A stretch of DNA of 64,000 nt from Pantoea eucalypti (GTDB taxonomy: Bacteria > Pseudomonadota > Gammaproteobacteria > Enterobacterales > Enterobacteriaceae), in assembly GCF_009646115.1 (NCBI RefSeq), contig NZ_CP045720.1:2046001-2110000 (forward strand), read 5' to 3'. Positions 9,670 through 18,853 of this stretch are shown piece after piece. The translations under genes were made by a program, and so were the position numbers. The notes below the pieces were generated by a model. That model made no database searches. It was not told the DNA's origin and worked only from the letters and a program-made list of their open reading frames with translations. Each line of letters starts with the position of its first letter. Position 1 is the stretch's first letter.

Positions 9670-10416
9670 TTAAGGCTTATGGACTTTCAGGCCTGCCAGC
9701 GTCTGGCTGACCGGCATCATTTCAAGACTGTTGATGTTGACATGCTTAGGCAGCGTGGCAACCCACCAGACCGCTTCTGTGACATCTTCGGGTGTTAAAG
9801 CCTTTGCGCCTTCATAAACCTGGCCCGCTTTGTCATCATCGCCCTTAAAGCGCACATTGGAAAACTCCGTGCCGCCGACAAGGCCGGGTTCTATATCGGT
9901 GACGCGCAGTGCCGTACCGTGCAGATCGGTTCGCAGGTTAAGGCTGAACTGACGGACAAACGCTTTGGTTGCACCATACACGTTGCCGCCGGCATAAGGC
10001 CAGCTACCGGCAATCGAGCCAATGTTGATGATGTGGCCGATATCGCGCTCTACCATGTGGGGCAGCAGGGCGCGGGTCATGTAAACCAGGCCTTTGGTGT
10101 TGGTGTCGATCATGTTTTCCCAGTCTTCAACATTCGCTTTGTGCGCAGGTTCAATCCCCAGCGCCAGACCGGCGTTGTTAACCAGTACATCAATATTGCG
10201 CCACTCTGCCGGTAAGTGCGTGACCATCTCTTCAATGGCGGCACGGTTACGCACATCCAGCTGCACCGTATAAAGATTCTCGCCCAGCTCCTCCTTCAGC
10301 GCTTTTAAACGCTCGGCGCGGCGTCCGCTGGCAATGACTTTGTGACCATTCTCAATAAAGCGGCGGGTGATGCTTTCACCAAAACCGGCGGTCGCGCCGG
10401 TGACAAAAATAATCAT
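9670..10416 (-). CDS. ydfG: YdfG, NADP-dependent 3-hydroxy acid dehydrogenase
   Basis: Cytoplasmic short-chain dehydrogenase of 248 residues, the same length as E. coli YdfG and highly similar. It has the TGATAGFG dinucleotide motif at residues 6–13, NNAG near 80, and catalytic Ser with YGATK (Tyr-x-x-x-Lys) near 147–151. Known: YdfG oxidises L-allo-threonine and serine-type 3-hydroxy acids and also reduces malonic semialdehyde. The ATG at 10416 is preferred over an upstream in-frame start at 10470 because it follows AAGGAACAGTGAG and matches the family N-terminus. In E. coli its neighbour is dcp; here 6.3 kb of purine genes lie between them. Confidence 0.93.
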   Translation of the reverse strand: MIIFVTGATAGFGESITRRFIENGHKVIASGRRAERLKALKEELGENLYTVQLDVRNRAAIEEMVTHLPAEWRNIDVLVNNAGLALGIEPAHKANVEDWENMIDTNTKGLVYMTRALLPHMVERDIGHIINIGSIAGSWPYAGGNVYGATKAFVRQFSLNLRTDLHGTALRVTDIEPGLVGGTEFSNVRFKGDDDKAGQVYEGAKALTPEDVTEAVWWVATLPKHVNINSLEMMPVSQTLAGLKVHKP

Positions 10417-10620
10417 CTCACTGTTCCTTATGCCATTTTCAGAGTCGATGACTTCACCATAGCATTTCATTTCCGCTTCTGCGCGTTGAAAAATCGCCAG
10501 GCCTGTAAATGGATTTTACCGGTTAACTGACTGCGCCTTTTCAGGGCAGGCTGCACCTAAAAAGGGCACGTTTCCCTCCGGCAGGCCATACTCAGAATGA
10601 TCAGTTTACATAAAATTGAG
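10417..10620. other. Upstream part of the ydfG / guaD intergenic region
   Basis: No gene is seen here. The stretch holds the ydfG leader and, together with 10621–10817, the control region of the guaD operon. No recognisable repeat was found in this left part. Confidence 0.5.
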
Positions 10621-10657
10621 TCGCAACCGTTTGCCTCCGTTCCGCAAACGGTTGCTA
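10621..10657 (+). promoter_or_regulatory. Paired LacI/PurR-like operators upstream of guaD
   Basis: Two 16-bp near-palindromes of PurR-operator type (GCAAnCGnTTnC core) lie at 10621–10636 and 10642–10657. As a pair they form a perfect 12-bp inverted repeat: GCAACCGTTTGC (10623–10634) and GCAAACGGTTGC (10644–10655). Their centres are 21 bp apart, two helical turns, so two dimers could bind one face of the helix. They sit about 110–150 bp upstream of the expected sigma-54 start. The binding protein is not known. Confidence 0.6.
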
Positions 10658-10742
10658 AGCCATCTGTGGTGATTTATGTTGCGCAACAGGCAGTAAATGA
10701 TTTATTTGATTGATTTATAAGGATTTTACAGCTCATCAGTTC

Positions 10743-10758
10743 TGGCACGCAGGTTGCA
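10743..10758 (+). promoter_or_regulatory. Sigma-54 promoter of guaD-xdhABC
   Basis: TGGCACGCAGGTTGCA is a perfect match to the sigma-54 consensus TGGCACGnnnnTTGCA. The start of transcription is expected near 10770, giving a leader of about 48 nt to the guaD ATG. A sigma-54 promoter requires an AAA+ activator such as NtrC, which fits purines used as a nitrogen source. Confidence 0.85.
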
Positions 10759-10817
10759 AGGCTATAACAGGAGATTTCCCTGCAACTATTCTATCGCGCT
10801 TTCAGAAAGGACAACCC

Positions 10818-12146
10818 ATGCTATCAGCAACCGACACGGCGATTCGCGCCAGCTTCTTTGACTTTACTGGTGTCGTGGATCAGCCCGACGACCTGGCCGG
10901 TAAGGCGCGCTATCTGGAAGATGCTGTGCTGTTGCTGCGTGACGGACGCGTAGCAGGGCTGGATAGCTGGGAGAACAGCGAGGCGATGCTGGCAGGCCAT
11001 CCGATTACCGATCTGCGCGGCAAACTGATCGTACCTGGCTTTGTCGATACGCATATTCACTATCCACAGACAGAGATGATTGGTGCGTTTGGTGAACAGC
11101 TGCTGGAGTGGCTGAACCACTACACTTTTCCGGTTGAAGCGCAGTATCACTGTCCTGACCATGCGGCCAAAATGTCCGCCTTTTTCCTGCATCAGCTGCT
11201 CTCAAATGGCACTACCAGCGCACTGGTGTTTGGTACTGTCCATCCGCAATCGGTGGAGGCGCTGTTCAGTGCCGCAGAAGCCCTGAACATGCGACTGATT
11301 GCCGGGAAGGTGATGATGGATCGCAATGCGCCCGACAATCTTACCGAAACCCCGGAGCAGAGCTACCAGCAGACACGGGCGCTGATTGAGCGCTGGCATA
11401 ATCGTGGACGGCTGAGCTACGCCCTGACGCCGCGTTTTGCGCCGACCTCCTCCCCGCAACTGCTGGAAAAAGTGCAGCAGCTGCGCCAGGCATTTCCGGA
11501 TACCTGGCTGCATACCCATCTCAGTGAAAATCCACAGGAGGTGGCCTGGGTAAAAGCGCTGTTCCCGGAGCGTGAGGGCTATCTGGATGTTTATCATCAT
11601 CACCAGCTAACCGGGCGTCGCAGCGTCTTCGCGCACTGTCTGCATCTGGACGATAAAGAGTGGCAGTGTCTGCACGATACCGATTCTTCTATTGCTTTCT
11701 GTCCCACCTCAAACCTCTTCCTCGGCAGCGGCCTGTTTAACATTAAACGCAGCTGGCAGCAGGGCGTGAAGGTGGGAATCGGCACGGATGTCGGCGCGGG
11801 CACCACCTTTAATATCCTGCAGACGCTGGGCGAGGCTTACAAAGTAGGCCAGTTGCAGCATTACCGGCTCAGCGCCGCTGAAGCCTTTTATCACGCCACG
11901 CTGGGTGGAGCGCGTGCGCTGGATCTCGACCACGCCATCGGAAATTTTAACATCGGCAAAGAAGCCGATTTTGTCGTGCTCGATCCGGCAGTCTCTGCGC
12001 TGCAGCAGCTGCGTATTGGCAATAGCAAAGATATCTGGGAAAAGCTGTTTGTATTAATGACGCTAGGCGACGATCGCAATATTGCCCAGACCTGGGTAAA
12101 TGGTCGTCCGGTCTGGCAGCGCGACGCACAGGAGCAAGCCGCATGA
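10818..12146 (+). CDS. guaD: Guanine deaminase
   Basis: Zinc amidohydrolase that converts guanine to xanthine and ammonia in the cytosol. At 442 residues it is full length. Metal ligands are visible in VDTHIHYPQ near residue 77, HTHLSENPQE and HCLHLDD in the middle, and the catalytic Asp in IGTDVGAG. The ATG at 10818 follows GAAAGGACAACCC and the sigma-54 leader; an upstream in-frame start at 10710 would lie before the promoter and is rejected. The stop overlaps the xdhA start (ATGA), so guaD and xdhABC form one operon whose product, xanthine, is the next enzyme's substrate. Confidence 0.94.
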   Translation: MLSATDTAIRASFFDFTGVVDQPDDLAGKARYLEDAVLLLRDGRVAGLDSWENSEAMLAGHPITDLRGKLIVPGFVDTHIHYPQTEMIGAFGEQLLEWLNHYTFPVEAQYHCPDHAAKMSAFFLHQLLSNGTTSALVFGTVHPQSVEALFSAAEALNMRLIAGKVMMDRNAPDNLTETPEQSYQQTRALIERWHNRGRLSYALTPRFAPTSSPQLLEKVQQLRQAFPDTWLHTHLSENPQEVAWVKALFPEREGYLDVYHHHQLTGRRSVFAHCLHLDDKEWQCLHDTDSSIAFCPTSNLFLGSGLFNIKRSWQQGVKVGIGTDVGAGTTFNILQTLGEAYKVGQLQHYRLSAAEAFYHATLGGARALDLDHAIGNFNIGKEADFVVLDPAVSALQQLRIGNSKDIWEKLFVLMTLGDDRNIAQTWVNGRPVWQRDAQEQAA

Positions 12147-13585
12147 TTGAGTTTTTGTTAAACAACCAGCTGGTCAGGGAAGAGGCACTTGACCCCAATC
12201 TTACGGTGCTCAACTATCTGCGCATCCGTCAGCATCGTCCTGGTACCAAAGAGGGCTGCGCCTCTGGTGACTGTGGCGCCTGCAGTGTCACCCTGGGAAA
12301 AGCCGTCAGGGGTGAGATGCAGTATGAAACGGTCAATAGCTGTCTGACGCTGGTCTCGTCATTACAGGGTAAACAGCTGATCACCGTAGAGGATCTGCGT
12401 CACGGTCGTGCACTGCACCCGGCGCAGCAGGCGATGGTCGACTGCCACGGCTCACAATGCGGATTCTGCACGCCGGGTTTTGTCATGTCGCTGTTCAGCC
12501 TGCAAAAAAACGCAGCGGGCTGGGATCGCCATCAGGCGGAAACGGCGCTGGCCGGTAATCTTTGCCGCTGCACCGGCTACCGGCCCATTATGGCTGCCGC
12601 AGAACAGCTCTGCTCCCAGCCGGTTACTGACCAGTTCGATCACAGTGCCGCCGCCACCGTGCAGCGGCTGGAGGCGCTGGCTACCCCGGAAATGCAGGAG
12701 ATAGACGGTGAAGGCCGCCGTTGTTTCCTGCCCAAAACGCCGGCTCAGCTGGCAGAGATCTACCTGGCGCATCCCGATGCGAAACTGATTGCCGGTGGTA
12801 CCGACCTCAGCCTGCAGATTACCCAGCAGCATAAGAGAATACCGCTGCTGATTGCGCTGGAACAGGTGGCCGCGCTTAAGGTCTGCAGTGAATTTGACGA
12901 TCATTACCTGCTGGGTGCAGGTGCCTCACTGCAGCAGGTCAGTGAGTTTCTTGCCACCCGCATTCCTGGTGTCAGCGAGATGCTGCAGCGGTTTGCCTCA
13001 CTGCAAATTCGTCTGCAGGGCACACTGGGCGGTAATATCGCTAATGCGTCCCCGATAGGCGATGCGTCGCCGGTGCTGCTGGCCCTCAATGCAAGTTTGC
13101 TGCTGCAGCGCGGTGAAGAACAACGCAGCCTGCCGCTGGACCAGTTCTTTACCGGCTATCGGCAGACACAGCTGGAAAAAGGGGAGTTTATCCGCGCAAT
13201 TCGCATTGATAAGGTGACGGTGTCACCTGATTTTGTCGCCTGGAAAGTCTCCAAACGGCTGGATGATGATATCTCCGCCGTCTTCGCTGCCTTTAACCTG
13301 CAAATCGAACAGGGCGTGGTGAGTGGTGCCCGCATCGCCTTTGGCGGTATGGCGGCGACGCCAAAACGCGCCCACCACTGTGAACAGGCGCTGATGGGTC
13401 AGCCACTGAATGCCGTGACGGTGTCACGTGCCGCTGCCGCGCTTGCGTCTGATTTCCAGCCGCTTTCCGATTTTCGCGCCAGCAGTGACTACCGTCTGCA
13501 GGTCGCCCGTAACCTGCTTCGCCGCTACTGGCATCGCCATAACGGCGAAATCACCTGCCTTGAGGTCTCTCGCTATGTCTCATAA
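12143..13585 (+). CDS. xdhA: Xanthine dehydrogenase small subunit (2x[2Fe-2S], FAD)
   Basis: Electron-transfer subunit of xanthine dehydrogenase, 480 residues. The N-terminal domain binds two [2Fe-2S] clusters: Cys39, 44, 47 and 67 for the plant-ferredoxin cluster, then Cys106, 109, 141 and 143 (QCGFC and CRC) for the second. From about residue 185 follows the CO-dehydrogenase-type FAD domain with LIAGGTDLSLQ and LGGNIANASPIGD. Overlaps with guaD (4 bp) and xdhB (11 bp) indicate translational coupling. Electrons go from the molybdenum site of XdhB through these clusters to FAD and NAD+. Confidence 0.94.
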   Translation: MIEFLLNNQLVREEALDPNLTVLNYLRIRQHRPGTKEGCASGDCGACSVTLGKAVRGEMQYETVNSCLTLVSSLQGKQLITVEDLRHGRALHPAQQAMVDCHGSQCGFCTPGFVMSLFSLQKNAAGWDRHQAETALAGNLCRCTGYRPIMAAAEQLCSQPVTDQFDHSAAATVQRLEALATPEMQEIDGEGRRCFLPKTPAQLAEIYLAHPDAKLIAGGTDLSLQITQQHKRIPLLIALEQVAALKVCSEFDDHYLLGAGASLQQVSEFLATRIPGVSEMLQRFASLQIRLQGTLGGNIANASPIGDASPVLLALNASLLLQRGEEQRSLPLDQFFTGYRQTQLEKGEFIRAIRIDKVTVSPDFVAWKVSKRLDDDISAVFAAFNLQIEQGVVSGARIAFGGMAATPKRAHHCEQALMGQPLNAVTVSRAAAALASDFQPLSDFRASSDYRLQVARNLLRRYWHRHNGEITCLEVSRYVS

Positions 13586-15941
13586 CCGCCCGGAACTCAA
13601 CGAAGAGGTCATCAAGGCCCAGTATGCCGCCGATTTACAGAGCGGCGTAGGCCGGAGTAACCGCCATGAAAGCGCGGAGAAACATGTCTCTGGCGAGGCG
13701 CATTTTATGGACGATAAACCGGAGTTGCCGGGTTTACTGCATCTCTGCCCGCGTCTGAGTGAACACGCGCATGCGCGCATCGTGAATATTGATGTGCAGC
13801 CCTGTTATGCCGTGCCGGGTGTCGTCAGTGTATTAACCTGGCAGGATGTGCCGGGCATCAATGATGTCGGGCCGCTGGAGCCGGGCGATCCGCTGCTGGC
13901 GCATGACAAAGTCGAGTACCTGGGGCAGATCGTGATTGCCGTCGCGGCGGACTCCCCTGACGCTGCACGTCTTGGCGCGGCCGCAGCGGTGATCGAATAT
14001 GAGGTGCTGGAACCGCTGCTGGATGTAGAGCAGGCGCTGGCGCAGGGCAGCTTTGTACAGGAACCGCACATCCATCAGCGCGGTGATGTGGACGCGGCAC
14101 TGGCGCGTGCGCCGCATCGGGTGAGCGGGTCGTTTCATATCGGGGGTCAGGAGCATTTTTATCTGGAAACCCAGACGGCAATGGTCATTCCTGGCGAAGA
14201 TCAGCAGCTGCAGGTCTTTTCTTCCACCCAAAACCCCACGGAAGTGCAGAAGCTGGTGGCGGAAGTCATGGGCATCAGCCTGAATAAGGTGACGATAGAT
14301 ATGCGCCGTATGGGCGGCGGCTTTGGTGGCAAAGAGACGCAGGCCGCCGGTGTCGCCTGTCTCTGCGCCATCGTAGCCCGTCAGACGGGGCGGGCGGCAA
14401 AGATGCGACTCTCACGCCGCGACGACATGCGCGTGACCGGCAAGCGCCATCCTTTCTTTGTGCGTTACGAGGCAGGCGTTGAGGAGGATGGCCGGCTGTG
14501 TGGCATCAAAATCGATCTGGCCGGTAACTGCGGTTATTCGCTGGATCTGAGCGGATCCATTGTCGATCGCGCCATGTTCCACGCCGATAATGCGTATTAC
14601 CTCGGCGATGCGTTGGTCACGGGCTATCGCTGCCGCACGAATACCGCCTCCAACACCGCCTATCGCGGCTTTGGCGGACCGCAGGGTATGGTGGCGATTG
14701 AACAGATCATGGATCACATCGCCCGCCACCGTGGGCTGGATCCGCTGGCGCTGCGCAAGCGTAACTATTATGGCAAGCAGGATCGCAACATCACCCATTA
14801 CCACCAGCAGGTCGAGGACAATCTGCTGGATGAGATTACCGAACAGCTGGAGCAGAGCAGCGACTATCAGGCGCGTCGCGCGGAAATCACGGCGTTTAAC
14901 GCCCGCAGTTCGCTGCTGAAACGCGGTCTGGCGCTGACGCCGGTAAAATTTGGCATCTCATTTACCTCCAGCTTCCTTAATCAGGCGGGCGCGCTGATCC
15001 TGATTTACACCGATGGCACGGTGCAGCTGAATCATGGCGGCACCGAGATGGGCCAGGGCCTGAACACCAAGGTGATCCAGATTGTCGCCGAAGTACTGCA
15101 GATAGAGACCGATAAAATCCAGATTACCCCCACCGACACCGGTAAAGTGCCCAATACCTCGCCAACAGCGGCCTCCAGCGGTGCTGACCTCAACGGTAAG
15201 GCGGCGCAGAATGCGGCTGAAATCCTGCGCGATCGCATGACCGCCATGCTCTGCGAACTGCATCAGTGCGACGCTGCGGCGGTGAGCTTCCGCAATGGCG
15301 TGGTACGTGCCGGAGAAAAACATTACACCTTCGCTGAGGTGGCGAAACTGGCGTGGCTGAATCAGGTGCCGCTCTCTGCCACCGGCTACTATCGCGTACC
15401 AGGCATTCATTACGACCGCGTTGCCGGGCGCGGCACGCCATTCTATTACTACGCCTATGGCGCGGCCTGCTGCGAGGTCGTCATCGACACCTTAACCGGC
15501 GAATCCCGCCTGCTGCGCGCCGACATCCTGCATGACGTTGGTGCCTCGCTGAACCCGGCCATCGACATCGGTCAGGTCGAAGGAGGCTTTGTCCAGGGTG
15601 TCGGCTGGCTCACCTGCGAAGAGCTGGTGTGGAATGACAAAGGTCAGCTGCTGACCGACGGTCCCGCGAGCTATAAAATTCCCGCCATCAGTGACGTGCC
15701 GGCGGATCTGCGGGTCACACTGGTGGAGAACCGCAAAAACCCGAAAGACACAGTCTTCCACTCCAAGGCCGTTGGCGAACCGCCGTTTATGTTAGGGATA
15801 GCTGCCTGGTGTGCGCTGCAGGATGCGGTCGCCAGCGTGGCGGATTACCGCCAGCATCCGTTGCTGGATGCGCCCGCTACACCGGAGCGCATCTTCTGGG
15901 GCGTGCAGCGTCTGTCGGGAGCCATTGATGATCTATCATGA
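13575..15941 (+). CDS. xdhB: Xanthine dehydrogenase large subunit (molybdopterin)
   Basis: Molybdenum-cofactor subunit that oxidises hypoxanthine and xanthine to urate, 788 residues. It begins MSHNRPELNEEV and has the N-terminal a/b hammerhead domain (VGRSNRHESAEKHVSGEAHFMDD), the cofactor loop MGGGFGGKETQ near residue 245, TAYRGFGGPQG near 360 and the C-terminal KAVGEPPFMLGIA, which holds the catalytic Glu. The ATG at 13575 lies inside the end of xdhA; the longer frame starting at 13428 is overlap with xdhA and is rejected. It overlaps xdhC by 14 bp. Confidence 0.94.
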   Translation: MSHNRPELNEEVIKAQYAADLQSGVGRSNRHESAEKHVSGEAHFMDDKPELPGLLHLCPRLSEHAHARIVNIDVQPCYAVPGVVSVLTWQDVPGINDVGPLEPGDPLLAHDKVEYLGQIVIAVAADSPDAARLGAAAAVIEYEVLEPLLDVEQALAQGSFVQEPHIHQRGDVDAALARAPHRVSGSFHIGGQEHFYLETQTAMVIPGEDQQLQVFSSTQNPTEVQKLVAEVMGISLNKVTIDMRRMGGGFGGKETQAAGVACLCAIVARQTGRAAKMRLSRRDDMRVTGKRHPFFVRYEAGVEEDGRLCGIKIDLAGNCGYSLDLSGSIVDRAMFHADNAYYLGDALVTGYRCRTNTASNTAYRGFGGPQGMVAIEQIMDHIARHRGLDPLALRKRNYYGKQDRNITHYHQQVEDNLLDEITEQLEQSSDYQARRAEITAFNARSSLLKRGLALTPVKFGISFTSSFLNQAGALILIYTDGTVQLNHGGTEMGQGLNTKVIQIVAEVLQIETDKIQITPTDTGKVPNTSPTAASSGADLNGKAAQNAAEILRDRMTAMLCELHQCDAAAVSFRNGVVRAGEKHYTFAEVAKLAWLNQVPLSATGYYRVPGIHYDRVAGRGTPFYYYAYGAACCEVVIDTLTGESRLLRADILHDVGASLNPAIDIGQVEGGFVQGVGWLTCEELVWNDKGQLLTDGPASYKIPAISDVPADLRVTLVENRKNPKDTVFHSKAVGEPPFMLGIAAWCALQDAVASVADYRQHPLLDAPATPERIFWGVQRLSGAIDDLS

Positions 15942-16704
15942 CTGGATAGGCGTGCTTCACCAGTTGCGTGAAAAACGGCAAAGCTGCGTGCTGATTACCG
16001 TGCTTAGCGAGCACGGTTCGGTGCCCCGTGACAGCGGCAGCAAAATGGTCGTCACACAGCAGGAGAGCTTTCTCACCATCGGTGGCGGTCATCTGGAATT
16101 TGTGTGTATCGCCCAGGCCAGGGCGATGCTGCAGGATGGGGCGACCGCGCCCCATACCGATGATTTCAGCCTCGGCGCGCGGCTTGGACAATGCTGTGGT
16201 GGCAAAACGAAGATTTTGTTTGAGCCGCTGCTGCAGGCGCAGCCGGAGATATTTCTGTTTGGTGCAGGTCATGTCGGACAGGCACTGGTTAACCTGCTGG
16301 CGACGTTACCCTGTCACATAAACTGGATTGACAGCCGTCCGGCGCAATTTTCCAGCGTCCCTGCGGGCGTAGTGACCTGGCAGCCCGATGATCCGCTCGA
16401 TTGCGTGGCGCAGGCGCCTGCGGGCAGCTACTTTATTATCATGACCCACCATCATCCGCTGGACTTTGAACTGTGTGAAGCGGTGCTGAAACGCGGGGAT
16501 TTCCGCTATGCCGGATTAATCGGTTCGTCGACGAAAAACCAGCGTTTTCGCTACCGGCTGGCAGGCAGGGGCGTTCAGAGCGAATCACTGGCGCGCCTGC
16601 GCTGCCCGATTGGTCTGCCGGATGTTAAAGGCAAGCTACCCGCCGAGATTGCGGTGGCGATTGCCGGTGAAATTATCTGCGTTTATCAGCAACATATCAC
16701 CTGA
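15928..16704 (+). CDS. xdhC: XdhC, xanthine dehydrogenase maturation factor
   Basis: Accessory protein that binds and sulfurates molybdenum cofactor before insertion into XdhB; it is not part of the finished enzyme. It has 258 residues, with an N-terminal XdhC/CoxI domain (SVPRDSGSKMVV, then GGGHLEF and GQCCGG) and a C-terminal Rossmann domain starting FLFGAGHVGQAL near residue 110. The ATG at 15928 overlaps the 3' end of xdhB. This is the last gene of the guaD-xdhABC operon. I see no clear terminator in the 62 bp before dcp, so read-through into dcp is possible. Confidence 0.92.
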   Translation: MIYHDWIGVLHQLREKRQSCVLITVLSEHGSVPRDSGSKMVVTQQESFLTIGGGHLEFVCIAQARAMLQDGATAPHTDDFSLGARLGQCCGGKTKILFEPLLQAQPEIFLFGAGHVGQALVNLLATLPCHINWIDSRPAQFSSVPAGVVTWQPDDPLDCVAQAPAGSYFIIMTHHHPLDFELCEAVLKRGDFRYAGLIGSSTKNQRFRYRLAGRGVQSESLARLRCPIGLPDVKGKLPAEIAVAIAGEIICVYQQHIT

Positions 16705-16766
16705 GTTGTGGCCTGCGCGGCAACCTGTCAGGATAAGACTTTGCGATGCCCCATCAGGAGCGAACC

Positions 16767-18812
16767 ATGAACGCCCGTCAGAATCCCTTCTTTAGCGTCA
16801 GCACACTGCCTTATCATGCTCCGCCTTTTGACCAGATAGAGGAGCAGGATTTCCTGCCTGCGCTGCAGGCGGGCATCGAAGAGAAGCGTCAGGAGATCGA
16901 GGCGATCGCCCTGAGTAGCGAAGCGCCCACCTTTCTTAACACCTTTGAAGCACTGGAGAAGAGCGGACAGCTGCTTAACCGGGTCAATCTGGTCTTTGGT
17001 GCCATGACCTCGGCCCATACCAGCCCGTATCTGCAGCAGGTGGATGAGGAGATAGCGCCCCAGCTTACCGCGCTCAACGATGACATCATGCTGAACCGGC
17101 CGCTGTTTTCACGGCTCGACGCGGTCTATCTGCAGCGTGCTAAACTGGATGCTGAATCAAAACGTCTGGTTGAAGTGATCTGGCAGCGCTTCCAGCTGGC
17201 GGGGGCCAATCTGCCTGAGGCGCAGAAACAGCAGCTTAAAGCGCTGAATCAGGAGGCCGCACGCCTCGGTACGCGCTTCACCAACAGACTGCTGGCAGCC
17301 ACCAAAGCGGGTGGACTTGTCGTCAATGATTTGCAGCAGCTTGCGGGTCTGTCGCCGGCCGATCTGGCCGTAGCACAGGCGGAAGCGCAGGCGCGCGGGC
17401 TGGAAAAAAGCGGGTTGCTGGTGCTGCAGAACACCACGCAGCAACCGGCGCTGCAGAGTCTCGCCGATCGCGCAACCCGTGAAGCGCTGTTTAAGGCGGG
17501 CGTGACGCGCACGGAAAAAGGGGATGAAAACGACACCCGCGAGCTGGTGTTAAGGCTGGCGCAGGTCAGGGCGGAGCAGGCCCGGCTGCTGGGATTTGCC
17601 AGCTATGCGGAGTGGAAACTGCAGGATCAGATGGCCAAAACCCCCAAAGCAGCGCTGGCCTTTATGCACAACATCGTGCCCGCTGCGCGCGCCCGTGCCG
17701 AACGCGAAGCCGCGGCTATCCAGCAGACTATCGATCAGCAGCAGGGCGGCTTTACCCTGCAGGCCTGGGACTGGCGTTTTTATGCTGAACAGGTGCGGCG
17801 CGCCCGCTATGACCTCGATGAGAGCCAGATTAAGCCCTACTTTGAGCTTAACTCGGTGCTGCAGAACGGGGTGTTCTGGGCGGCGACACAGCTCTATGGC
17901 ATCCGTTTTACCCCGCGACAGGATCTGCCGGTTTATCATCCTGACGTGCAGGTCTATGAAATTTTCGATGCGGACGAGACGCCGCTGGCGTTGTTCTATA
18001 CCGACTTCTTTAAGCGTGACAGCAAAGGCGGCGGTGCCTGGATGAGCAACTTCGTCAACCAGTCGACGCTGCTCGACACCAAACCAGTGATCTATAACGT
18101 CTGTAACTACACCAAACCGCCCGCCGGTGAACCGGCGCTGCTGAGCTGGGACGACGTCATTACGATGTTTCATGAATTCGGCCACACGCTGCACGGCCTG
18201 TTTGCCAGCCAGCGCTATCCGAGCCTGTCGGGCACGGAGACCCCGCGCGATTTTGTCGAGTTTCCTTCGCAGATCAATGAGCACTGGGCCAGCGAGCCGG
18301 CGGTGTTCCGCAACTACGCTCGCCACTATCAGACGCATGAGCTGATGCCCCCTGAGCTGCATGAAAAGATTGTCCGGGCCGCAACGTTCAACAAAGGTTA
18401 TGAGATGAGCGAGTTGCTGGCTGCCGCGCTGCTGGATCTGCACTGGCATAGCCTTAACCGTGATGCCGCGCCGCAAAGCGTGGAGGGATTCGAGCAGCAG
18501 GCGTTGCAGAGCGACAATATGGCGCTGACAGCGGTGCCGCCGCGCTATCGTTCCAGCTATTTCCAGCACATCTGGGGCGGCGGTTATGCCGCAGGGTATT
18601 ACGCCTATATCTGGACACAGATGCTCGCCGACGATGGCTATCAGTGGTTTGCGGAGCATGGCGGATTGACGCGTGAGAACGGCGATATCTTCCGACAGAA
18701 CATTCTGTCACGTGGGAACAGCAGCGATCTTAAAACGCTGTATGAAAGCTGGCGGGGCGCGCCTCCACAGCTTGAGCCGATGCTGAAAAATCGCGGTCTG
18801 GCGGATTCATAA
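16767..18812 (+). CDS. dcp: Dipeptidyl carboxypeptidase Dcp
   Basis: M3-family zinc metallopeptidase that removes C-terminal dipeptides from peptides and N-blocked tripeptides. It has 681 residues, the length of E. coli Dcp. The zinc motif HEFGH lies at residues 469–473, with the third ligand in the following ETPRDFVEFPSQINEHW helix. The ATG follows CAGGAGCGAACC; an upstream in-frame start at 16746 has no ribosome site. No signal peptide is seen, so it is probably cytoplasmic. It ends at a strong bidirectional terminator shared with hpxO. Confidence 0.95.
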   Translation: MNARQNPFFSVSTLPYHAPPFDQIEEQDFLPALQAGIEEKRQEIEAIALSSEAPTFLNTFEALEKSGQLLNRVNLVFGAMTSAHTSPYLQQVDEEIAPQLTALNDDIMLNRPLFSRLDAVYLQRAKLDAESKRLVEVIWQRFQLAGANLPEAQKQQLKALNQEAARLGTRFTNRLLAATKAGGLVVNDLQQLAGLSPADLAVAQAEAQARGLEKSGLLVLQNTTQQPALQSLADRATREALFKAGVTRTEKGDENDTRELVLRLAQVRAEQARLLGFASYAEWKLQDQMAKTPKAALAFMHNIVPAARARAEREAAAIQQTIDQQQGGFTLQAWDWRFYAEQVRRARYDLDESQIKPYFELNSVLQNGVFWAATQLYGIRFTPRQDLPVYHPDVQVYEIFDADETPLALFYTDFFKRDSKGGGAWMSNFVNQSTLLDTKPVIYNVCNYTKPPAGEPALLSWDDVITMFHEFGHTLHGLFASQRYPSLSGTETPRDFVEFPSQINEHWASEPAVFRNYARHYQTHELMPPELHEKIVRAATFNKGYEMSELLAAALLDLHWHSLNRDAAPQSVEGFEQQALQSDNMALTAVPPRYRSSYFQHIWGGGYAAGYYAYIWTQMLADDGYQWFAEHGGLTRENGDIFRQNILSRGNSSDLKTLYESWRGAPPQLEPMLKNRGLADS

Positions 18813-18814
18813 TG

Positions 18815-18843
18815 AAAAGGGCTGTCACCATGACAGCCCTTTT
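18815..18843. terminator. Bidirectional terminator between dcp and hpxO
   Basis: A perfect 13-bp stem (AAAAGGGCTGTCA, 18815–18827, with its complement at 18831–18843) encloses a 3-nt loop. A and T runs flank the GC stem so that it works from both sides. It separates convergent genes. Confidence 0.92.
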
Positions 18844-18853
18844 GTTATTGGGG

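Noticed and set aside
10710..10817. Longer guanine deaminase start
   Set aside because: The extra codons overlap the sigma-54 promoter and do not resemble the family N-terminus.
17550..18659. 369-codon minus-strand frame opposite dcp
   Set aside because: Mirror frame of a full-length conserved peptidase gene in GC-rich DNA; no family similarity.
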